64,000 bases of DNA from Lojkania enalia (taxonomy: Eukaryota > Ascomycota > Dothideomycetes > Pleosporales). Below the pieces are notes generated by a model that was not told the DNA's origin, searched no databases, and saw only the letters and a program-made list of their open reading frames with translations. The stretch spans positions 632,737-696,736 of the forward strand of contig ML986583.1 of NCBI GenBank assembly GCA_010094045.1. The letters are read 5' to 3'. Below are positions 55,294 through 64,000 of the stretch, one piece after another. The translations under genes and the position numbers were made by a program. Each line of letters starts with the position of its first letter. Position 1 is the stretch's first letter.

Positions 55294-57784
55294 ATCCATG
55301 TACCCTACAGTTGGATTTTGGTGTGTCAATTAGAATTTACCTTCCCACAGGCATTACTCTTTATTGTGTAAATACCGGACGGGCGTTCGTAATCGAAGAA
55401 CCAGTTTCCTAATGCGAGTCCACGCGCATCCACGAATGTGCAGTTGCGAGTCAGACTAATGTGTGTTGCAAAGTAGAGATGCATTAGACTAGTCCCTATT
55501 CACAAACCAGGGGCCTACAACAAGAACGGAAGGCGAAGAGCAATCCAAGGGAGTCAATCATTCGTCGTTGATCAGAGTAGTAATCCCCAGTCGGCCGGAT
55601 AGACCTCCGAACAAGGGTCTAACTGGTGTGTGTACCGTCCGAATGCGCTGACGGCAACACTTTGGGCTTCTCGAGTAAGTCCTAGCGTACCTTTCTTCTG
55701 TTTTCCGTGAGAAGTCAAAGATTTACTGGCCCACACTTCTGCCCGTTTTGTGAGTGAGAGATTGCACACAGCATGCTGTGCAATGGGTAAGTAGAAGAGG
55801 GTGTCCTGCACAGCCAATCACAACATGGCCGATTGAGGAGATAACGCGCGATGCGACATCGGGAAGGTGAGCACATGAGCCCGAGCCGATCTAGAATATC
55901 AACTGCGAACCATGCAGCAGCGGATGCAGAAGCCGTTTCCCGCGAACATGCCTATTGTTCCTTCGGGTCTTGTCTTTCCTCCGGGCACGGGCTGCCACTA
56001 GATATGACACAGACTCACGCAGTTCATACGGGTAAAGAGGCTGCTAAGGAAGTGGTTGCAATAACGTGACCTACCACTCTTATGGGGAAAGAAAAAATAA
56101 AAGAAAAAAAAGGAAGGGAAGGAAAGAAAAGAAAGTGACAGAAGTGGAACTTCAGCGAAGCCAGTGGCGCCCAGCAACTCGCGGTTTTTAGAAGCGTCTC
56201 CCGAAGCGTAATTGATAAGAGTTTGTTGATAAAACTCTTTGCCGTGTTACTGTCCAAGCTAACAGTCGAACTCTTCAACGACTTCTATACAATACTGCTT
56301 CGCGGCCGCTAACACAACACTGTGCCCCTGCGGAAGGGTGGTCTTGATCGTGGACCCTGAAGTTTGTTGCTTAAGCGTGGTGGTTGCCGTCGTGCAGGCT
56401 CTCTTGCCTCGATCAAAATCCTGCACGGTGCCCCTTTCAACGCACGCCAGGATGTTGAGCTGATCCCGGCTTGCTCTGGACTCGTTTGCATGAAGAGTGC
56501 GTCCTGCAAAGAGTTCATGGGATCGATGTTGTTGTTATTGCTCCGCTCATATGCCATGGCAGAGCCTTGTCCCGCCGTTTGAACGGCCTAATAGAGAAAG
56601 CTGAAGACTAGAAGATCACGCCTTGCATACGACCGATATGACATGCCGGTTGCTTTGCAATAATTCCTTTTCCTCACCCAATTCCAAGCGAGTCCAGCAT
56701 CCGATATCCGCCCCGCCGCTCTGGATGCTTGAACCGTCTACGGCCTGCGTGACGTGACTCCACCCCGTGTGAAGGTATATTCTATCCTACAGTCCGGAAT
56801 CTGCCCCACTACGACAGGCGCTCACAATAACGTATCAAGATGCCGCGTGCTGCCACTGCGACCTCTGAATGGTTAGCTTGGAACAGACCTCGAGAGAATG
56901 CAGTAAGAGAGCATGCGACCAAAAGAATCCTTGTATGCCATCATATCATGCACAGAGCCGGCTCGGTAGATTGGGGTGGGGACAGCTAGCTATTTGGGAA
57001 GAGGCTAAAAACTGTTCATCCCCGCCGACTAGTGCGAGAGCTCGCCTCAAGCACGCGTTACATCGAAGAAAATCCTGGCAGGCGTGCTCGAGGGCTGCTT
57101 GGTGGGTGGCTGCCGCTGTCAGCGGGTTCTGCGAGTCTAGAGTCCGCAAAGCCCCCCGTTCCCATCGACACGAGGACGTGGGTCTGGTTGGCTTGGCACT
57201 CCCGGCGGGCTCCAATCTGGTGTTGAAACGACCGATAAGCTCGGCGCGGTTGGATGCAGCTTCAGGGATCCCTCTGTTGCCGTATCGGTGGCCTCTGACT
57301 CCTGGGTCGCCGCATCAAACATGCCGGGCAAACCGCACACACAGCTCCTCACTCTGCTGCTTCTTTGGCCCGTATAACAGGCGCCCACTGCTAGTTCACT
57401 CGCTTTTTTTCCCTTCGACTTGGGCTGCGAGTGAACGCTCATTCCACGTGGTTTTACCCTCTGCAGGCAGTTGCGTCACTGGCTCCCCACGCACGAGCTG
57501 TGCCTGCGCCCCTCAGAACGTGAGCGGGAGCCCTCCATTCTATTCCGGTGACGTGTTGCCAGTCTTGATAAACTGTCTGCTCTCCGACTCTTCTTTCTGG
57601 GAATTGGCCAATTGGCAGCATCTCTTATCGTCCGGTCGGCCGTCGAGGTCCTGCTATTGCTGTCGCGGGCTAAGCAGCTCGATCGCCACCAACGCGGTGT
57701 AACAATACACAAAGAGCCTCGGGTTCTCGCAACTGCTCTCCGCCGAACACAGCTCGCGAACACATACCAGTGGCTCTCCGGGAC
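55294..57784. other. Long intergenic region upstream of Vtc5-like gene
   Basis: About 2.5 kb without a supported gene. A purine-rich run of GAAA-type repeats is near 56082-56140. The right part (about 56870-57700) is GC-rich and contains a 277-codon open frame at 56869-57702 on plus and a 134-codon frame at 57476-57880 on minus; both have Ser/Cys/Trp-rich, unstructured text and I do not regard them as genes. The 3' end should be the promoter and leader of the Vtc5-like gene. Confidence 0.45.
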
Positions 57785-60572
57785 ATGAAATACGGTGACA
57801 CTCTGCGCCAGAGGTCCATTCCCGAATGGGGTCACTGTAAGTATCCAAAGCCCTATTGTGCATGCGCAAGCTGACGGCAAGGCTTCTGCTGCCAGACAAC
57901 ATCGACTATGACTACCTCAAAGACTTGATCAAGCACCACACGACCCAAGGCACAGGGAAAGCCGTATCAATACCCGGTCAAGGCGACACGGCCGAGAAGG
58001 CGTTCGGGGATACGTTCTTCAGAGTGCTGAAGGCTCAACATGATCGCATCAACCTTTTCATCAAGAGCAAGAGCGGCGAGATCGAGCGCAGGCTGAACTT
58101 CATTAGCAAGCGGCTCGTGCAGCTCCAGAATCAGCGTCCTCGTAACGCGCCGCTACCTACGAGAATCGTGGAGAAGTATGCCAAGATCGATGCCGACGTC
58201 ATTAAGTAAGAAGCCGCCCGTTCTTTTAGCAAGGGTATGATGCTGACACGGGACAGGGCTGGCGAAGAGATCCGATCTCTTTCACGATTCCGAATAGCGC
58301 AGCGAACAGGCTTCCATAAGATTCTGAAGAAGTACAAACGTTGGACTAGAGATCGCGGACTGGAGCATCGCTTCAAGGGCGAAGTGACGGAAAGCCCTGA
58401 CAGCTTCTTCCAGGTAGACTTGGGATCGCTGCTAGATCAATACATTGACGTGCTCACATCGCTCCGCGCCCCGCTCAACGAAGACGTTGGAACAAACACC
58501 GGTGCACAAAACACCACATCACAGATCACCAAGGTCGTCCAAGAGGGCTCTGACGTAGATTTTGACGTTGCCTTGTCCATAATTCCCCTTGGGCATCAAG
58601 GCTCAAGAGCTACATACTGGATTCATCCTGACAACATCGTTGAAGTGCAGGTCCTTCTACTCCAATATTTACGTCTCCACACCTCTTCGGGCACATCTCC
58701 CACCACACCGAAAGGCTCCCCATTTGCTACTCCAGCACGACGCAAATCTTCTGCGACATTTGATAAGTACTTTGGCAATGAAGATGACGTGGGCTTCGTG
58801 ATATTGGATGATGTGGAGTTATATGCTCGGAAGCAAAATGCTAGTACGGTCGGTTCGAGCGAAGAGGCTACAGGTGTTCTTCGTGGTAGAGCAGCCGGAA
58901 ATGCACGATGGACATCGTCCGGTGACGCAGCCATAGTCGTAGGACTAGAGTCTAATCAAAACGTCCGAGACCGAGAAAGCATCAAGAGGACTAAGCTTAA
59001 GCGCAAACATCTTGCAACCTTCCTGGAAGCCTCCAGTACTTCCAACGATGAACTCGAATCCGCCTCCTCCGAAGACGAGCGAAAAGGCATAATTGCCGTA
59101 CAGCAATGGCTCGCACAACATAGAAACATCAAGCCCATTGCAGGGACGTACTCGAAACGTACTAGGTTTGTCGGTCTTCACAACAACGAGGCTGGAGCCA
59201 TTTGGGCGTTGTTGGACAGAGATGTATTCGTGAAGCCATCTCTTCATACATACTTGAAGAACAATGAGTGGGTTTCGGAAGCGCGTGAGGCATCCACCGA
59301 ATTTCCGCATGCCGTCTTGGAGGTCCGTCGAGAAGGGAATCACCCGTTGAGTTTGATCCAAATTCTAGACCGCAGTCATTTGGTACGTGAAGTATCAATC
59401 AATCTTCCCTTTATTTTTCTGATACAGGCTTAGGTCGAGCGCGTGCGTAGCTTCTCCTTGGAGACTCACGCCGTTTGGACATGCTGCAGACCCGTCGCCA
59501 TGTCTACGCCATTTTGGGTAAGTTATGGGCCGCAATATCATTGCAGTCCCCGCGTGCTGAGAGCTTCCAGATATCACTGCTCGATAAAGACATTCGTAAA
59601 CTGCCGGCGCCCATCAGAAGGCAACGGCGAAAGGCCAGCAGTATCACAGATACCGTCTCTCATCCCTCATCAGCAAAGACTGCTTCTTCAACCCCCTCAC
59701 TCACTGATGGCCAATCAAGCCCAGTGTTATCACGAAATGGAGAATCTTCCGTCACTTCAGCACCCGAGTTCGTCGAGCCCCCATCTCTCCGCGCCTTCAG
59801 GAAGAAACGAAAATCTTATTCCAACTATCCCCCTCCGATCGGAAGCGAGGAACCTCGGCAACGCTACTGGAACGAGTACGATAATCCCGAATCAGCAGAC
59901 GAAGGGTATTACATCTACATCGACCCAAACGCCTCTATAAAATTCCCCGGCCAAGAGTTCCTTGAAACCTGGGCGGCACGAGCAAAACAGTTTTTTCACT
60001 ACGGTCTCCCTCCTCACGAATCTCCGCTTCTCTCGACAGTGGAAGATGGAACGAGCGATGAGGAAGAAACAGTAGATGAGCCTATAGCTGTTGTTAATAA
60101 GAGCTATGGGACCATGTCTCTGGAACATGGCGTCGAGCATCGTGCAGGTGGATATTTCAGCTCACTCTTCCGCTCTCTGCGCGACCCGCACCGCGACGCC
60201 GCGACCCTTGATAGCATTCGTAGGCAGTCTACAATACAGCGTCAAACCCTACTCTCACAAATCGAAATCCGGCAACATGAGCGAGAGGTGACGAAATTCT
60301 GGTTCTATAGTACCTCCCTAGCCGCTGCCGTTGTTATTGTTACCATTCTATCTGTACTGACTACAACAAGTCGCAAGAAAGAGAGAGGTGTTGCAGATGC
60401 AGCGGTCTTGTTTGGCACGATTTGTAGTTTATTGCTATGCTGTGGGGCTATAGTGACTATGGAGACGAGAAGGGAGAGGCTAGGGTGGGTGCATCAGGGA
60501 TTGGTGTTTGTGGTTGTGATAGGCGTTGTTGTGGTTGATGTATTGCTTCTTAGATGGATTTTGGGTTCGTAG
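57785..60572 (+). CDS. VTC5: SPX-VTC protein, Vtc5-like subunit of vacuolar transporter chaperone
   Basis: A vacuolar membrane protein linked to polyphosphate synthesis. Five exons (57785-57836, 57896-58205, 58257-59382, 59434-59517, 59571-60572) give 857 residues, close to yeast Vtc5 (about 870). The SPX domain starts at residue 1 (MKYGDTLRQRSIPEWGHYNIDYDYLKDLIK) and runs to about 160, with the Lys-rich FHKILKKYKRW helix expected to bind inositol pyrophosphates. A VTC-core-like middle part follows (about 190-600), including FVGLHNNEAGAIWALLDRDVF and an RSHLVERVRSFSLETHAVW segment rebuilt across intron 3. Three C-terminal transmembrane helices (about 750-857) match the usual VTC membrane domain. 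The first exon codes for 17 residues. Symbol given by family and length. Confidence 0.82.
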
Positions 60573-62266
60573 GATGACTAGATTGTATGGTTTGAAAATT
60601 GATGTTGATGGCGGGGAAGGTGGGAGATTGACTGAGTGGTATTGATTAATGTTTTCGATGTTCGAGCGTAAGGTTTGATGCTCGTGTGGGATGTTTAATT
60701 CGTGTCGCTAGTACCATTTTGAGCTGGTGATGGACTTTGGAGGATATTTGTTGTACCTGTTTTGAGGCCGATGGATACCAGTAAGCATACAGTATGCTAT
60801 TGTATGTAATGAAGAATGAAAGGAATATAATACGTGGAATTGTTTCATACTTTGAATTGGGTTACGAGCCTTCGTGTGCGATGTTATCTTAATGGTGATT
60901 ATAGTGCTTGGAGGGGTGCGTGAAAGGTGAGAAGTAGTAGCTAGGGCTACCATAGGTGTGATTATGTAACAATGTATGCATTAGGGTTTCGTAGAAGTTC
61001 ATTGAGAGGGTAGGAAAGATATTAAACTCGAACTATGCGGTCACCACATGAAGAAGCTAGGATTTACGAAATAGGATCCTCAGCGAGGTCTTGTTTGCTA
61101 TGAAGGTTGCTCGATAATGAACACTATTAGTTCCTACGTAATTTTACAAGCAGTGGCTCATATCCAGTCACCCTGATGCGGTGTCTAATGTACATGCGTT
61201 AGGGTATAAATAAAGGTTATAGAAAGAGTAGGGTACGCATTACATTCTAACTATGCGGGCAGAATTCATACAAGTTTAAGTATAGCGAAAGCTTACAACT
61301 AGGCAAAGCATTAGGTCCTCATCATACGGTCACCATGTGAAAAGATTAACCAGCACCTAGCAGAACTGGTGCAGGGTATCATAGAAACCAATTTAGCATA
61401 TAGTATGGTATTTTACGGTGGTGGTATTGAACATTCACATGATACCAGCCATCGCAATCAATATGATCGCCCGCCCGTGTTTTCTTAATGTAGCCCCGGA
61501 TTATTATTATTTTTCTCTGAGTTTAGGGGCAATTTGAGGGATCTTCTCGTAACCTCATTTCTATACATAGTCATCTATTTCTATAATATATCGAATGGAT
61601 CGTGAGCCCAACGGCCGGGAGGAGCTCCTTGAGCGAACCTCTGATGAAGCTCCCGAGGCTATCACTAATGATTCCAGAGATAGAAGCAGCATGGAGGTAA
61701 TGAGAATGATTTAGTGGAGTTAGAAGGCCGGCCTTGAAGGGGTTGAAGAAGATGTCAAAGTCAACCAAGGGGGGTGCGACCTACCCGGTCGTAAAATATA
61801 TCAAGACATGGGAGGCTATCCCCTAGAGCTAGCATACATGATATTAACCAGCTTCGGGTCTCCCTGGAACTAAGTTGATCCTCATTAGGGGGTAGTACAG
61901 GAGCGGGTAGGGCCTCTCTTTTGCAAGAATTAACTGGTGAGACACTCGATGTTGGACACAGTTAAAAATTCTGTAAGTCGCAATTCGGTCGCCATGCTCA
62001 CTATCTCAACGGATTTAAATACTGCATGGACACAAGACTATGGAATATGGCCCGCGATGATTGACGGAAAGAAGTGGCGCTTCGTTGACGCACTTCGGTT
62101 TGGAGCTGTAGATGGGAACAATTTGGATATTCCGGAAAACATGAAGAGCTCTTTCCTTGCCATCGGTTCTTCTACAACTATCGTGGGGGTACTCTTGCAC
62201 GACAGTATGAAGGACCACGGAGAAGCTGATCAACTTAAAACTACTTGATGGCTTCAATGCTTCTAC
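60573..62266. other. AT-rich gene-poor region
   Basis: 3' flank of the Vtc5-like gene and gene-free AT-rich sequence. An ORF at 61937-62248 (103 codons, text with WTQDYGIWPAMIDGKKWRFVD) is the most protein-like stretch but matches no family I know and has no start support, so I leave it uncalled. A minus-strand frame at 61571-61768 was also seen and is not supported. Confidence 0.4.
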
Positions 62267-62545
62267 GGTCCAGAGCTTTTTTTTTTTTTTTTTTTTTTTT
62301 TTAAGGGAATATCACGGTAGCCACAACGAAACGAGGCAAGACTCATCCTCCTAAATTCCGCCTCGAGAAATTGTGCTCGGGGTAGACTAGGCGAATCCCA
62401 AACCCGGGCGTTCGCGGGGAGAGACGAAAGCGGGAGCTCCCACACTGGAGGACGTTGCTAGCGCAATAAAGGACCCAATTTAGGATTAGTTCAAGATGGC
62501 GAAAGGGTCAGCGATCCGAAGGAGGAAGGAATGGTGGTCTAGAGC
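62267..62545 (-). mobile_element. Candidate non-autonomous retroposed sequence with A26 tail
   Basis: On the minus strand a segment of about 230 bases (62535-62303) ends in a run of 26 A (plus-strand T run 62277-62302). It is visibly more GC-rich than its surroundings. Imperfect 10-base direct repeats flank it: GGTCCAGAGC at 62267-62276 and GGTCTAGAGC at 62536-62545, one mismatch. A poly-A tail plus flanking short direct repeats is what target-primed retroposition leaves, so this could be a SINE or a retroposed RNA copy. No clear RNA polymerase III box was found, and the source RNA is not recognised. The direct repeat could be chance. Confidence 0.35.
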
Positions 62546-63879
62546 ATCACCATCGTCATAGTATGACTGACTACTTCTGGCAGCCGGGGAATGTAGGGCG
62601 AGGTGCACACTTAAAAGCAGTGTCAAGCCAAAACGAAGCCGTATGTCATGGAGAAGGGCAAGGACAAAAAGACTAGTGTCATCTACTCGCTTAGTATTCT
62701 GGATTCCATGCATCGCACAGTCAACCAAATTGGATTTCTCTCATCACTGTGAATTGGACGTAATGGGAGCTATGTGCCTTGACTATGGAGGGTAAAAAAT
62801 CAAGCTAGCACCACTCTTCTCTTTTCTATTGTGTGGGATGCTTTCGCGTGTCTTATCCATACATAATTTTTATTGGCTACTGCAAGCTTGCGGCCAAGCT
62901 TTCAACGAAGATCTGTCTTCAATGTGCTGTCTAGTCAATCAGCTGATGAATGGACTCTCAGTATGCGAAGATTGGATTGAAAGAATAATTTGTGATTCTA
63001 GGTAGTGGGTCACACGATTTAACTAGTCAACGTCGCTCTAGTCGTGGCTAGGAGAATCCACGGGCCTTACTACATCTTTTTATGAATGCGATGGGGCTAG
63101 GTAAACCGAATTGAATGGGTGAGAGTTCATGAATCCATGTTCTGCAAACGACGGAATCGATGGTGTGCATCTGTAGAGTACTAGTCAGTACATCAAAACC
63201 AGTCAAATTGGTCTCAATCGACGATAGGAAAGCCTTACCGTACCTATTTAATATTCTAGCATGTGTTGAAGATCTTGTTGGTTTACAAGCTAGCTAATCC
63301 CTGATGTAGATCAAATGAGGCTCAAAGACCATTGAATCCAAACAGGCGGAATGATTCTCGACATCCCGAATACCAAGCAAATTCTCCTTTGAAGCGGAAA
63401 TTGCCAACGTCAGATGCGTAGAGCAATTCAAATTTGGCGCAGCTGGGCAATAAGCGTTTGACAGGACGTCCAACCGTGGGCCGTGGGTGTGCCGCGTGCC
63501 GAGCGCCGCATCATTCCGAAGTACTATTCGGGTCAATTCCACGGCCGAGCTGGCGCGCATTGATGTGTCGTCATCCACAACATAGAAGAACATCGCGAAC
63601 ACTCTTTCCCATCGCGCGCCCAGCTGTCTTCATCTTCTCCCGGAAAATTCTGCATTGGCTCCTCTGCAGCTCGCCATGTTGTCGTAAACTCCGTTCAGCG
63701 TATGTTTCCATCTGTAGACGTTTTTCCGGCGCGCTTGAATGCTAACCCCCGGCATGTGAAAGGGCGCTTGAGCCTCTTTTCTTGAAGATTATTGTTGCTT
63801 GAACGTCCAACAACCCCCAAACTGTGGTGTACGAAAGAGTATTGACAGAACGCGTTTGTCCTAGAAGAGGTAATACGGA
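62546..63879. other. Intergenic, upstream of last gene
   Basis: No supported gene. The first part is AT-rich; the right part should hold the promoter of the gene starting at 63880. Open frames at 63294-63602 and 63434-63745 overlap on opposite strands and are taken as chance. Confidence 0.45.
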
Positions 63880-64000
63880 ATGGCTGTTCGCAGTCGTTCA
63901 AGCCGAATTTTGAGGGGACTGGCCTATGCCACTGGCGCCGGTGTCGCCGGTGGTGTAGCATTGTACATTGCGTATCGACCGCGAGATATCCCTGGATTGG
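63880..64000 (+). CDS. Partial mitochondrial inner-membrane protein, possibly FAD glycerol-3-phosphate dehydrogenase
   Basis: A frame opens at the ATG 63880 and runs off the right edge after 40 codons. It reads MAVRSRSSRILRGLAYATG, a basic amphipathic presequence, then a Gly/Ala-rich hydrophobic stretch (residues 14-33) and YRPRDIPGL. This order, a presequence, a short hydrophobic segment and a YRPR-x-IPG motif, is what I recall for the N-terminus of fungal mitochondrial FAD-dependent glycerol-3-phosphate dehydrogenase (Gut2). With 40 residues this is a guess; other inner-membrane proteins have similar starts. The gene itself is well supported by start context and composition, but the product is uncertain. 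Confidence 0.5.
   Translation, partial: MAVRSRSSRILRGLAYATGAGVAGGVALYIAYRPRDIPGL

Noticed and set aside
56869..57702. 277-codon open frame as a gene
   Set aside because: Text is Ser/Cys/Trp/Arg-rich with no domain, overlaps open frames on the other strand and lies where the Vtc5-like leader is expected. Kept only as an observation.
61937..62248. 103-codon plus-strand frame in AT-rich DNA
   Set aside because: Somewhat protein-like, but no known family, no start support and no splice partners, so not called as a gene.

Overview
The window reads as nuclear DNA of a filamentous ascomycete (Pezizomycotina; the gene set would fit a leotiomycete-like fungus, but the class is a guess). Short GT-AG introns of about 50 to 110 bases with CTAAC-type branch sites, divergent and convergent single genes, no operons, and fungal housekeeping orthologues all support this. 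I saw no tRNA, rRNA, CRISPR array or intact transposon.

Layout. 0-2 kb: two decayed genes, a CmcJ/AsaB-type 2-oxoglutarate oxygenase and a fungal membrane protein. 2.7-11 kb: mitochondrial malonyl-CoA:ACP transacylase, a short-chain dehydrogenase, Mediator subunit 5 and a conserved fungal protein. 12.5-16.1 kb: an aldo-keto reductase and NADP-glutamate dehydrogenase. 17-22.3 kb: a head-to-head pair made of a lone STAND-type N-terminal domain protein and a disordered poly-threonine protein. 23.5-28.3 kb: a secreted GMC oxidoreductase, a rhodanese and a secreted intradiol dioxygenase. 30-40.6 kb: a MIC12-like MICOS subunit, a PPR protein, Cwf18/CCDC12, an SR-rich zinc-knuckle protein and an R3H-SUZ protein. 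40.6-48.7 kb: a gene-poor accessory stretch with two related decayed small membrane proteins, degenerate repeats and an orphan gene fragment. 48.7-60.6 kb: an Aco2-type aconitase, a KH-domain RNA-binding protein, the acetolactate synthase regulatory subunit and a Vtc5-like SPX protein. 60.6-63.9 kb: gene-poor, with a candidate retroposed sequence. The window ends inside the first exon of a mitochondrial protein gene.

Functional themes: amino-acid and nitrogen metabolism (GDH, ILV6, Aco2-type aconitase), mitochondrial biogenesis (MCT1, MIC12, PPR, the last gene), RNA processing (Cwf18, zinc-knuckle SR protein, KH, R3H-SUZ) and secreted oxidation of plant or aromatic material (GMC plus intradiol dioxygenase). 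The genes are not a biosynthetic cluster. The unusual material lies in the decayed and gene-poor segments and in a few unusual gene architectures. All exon structures were worked out by eye from splice signals, phase and family fit.
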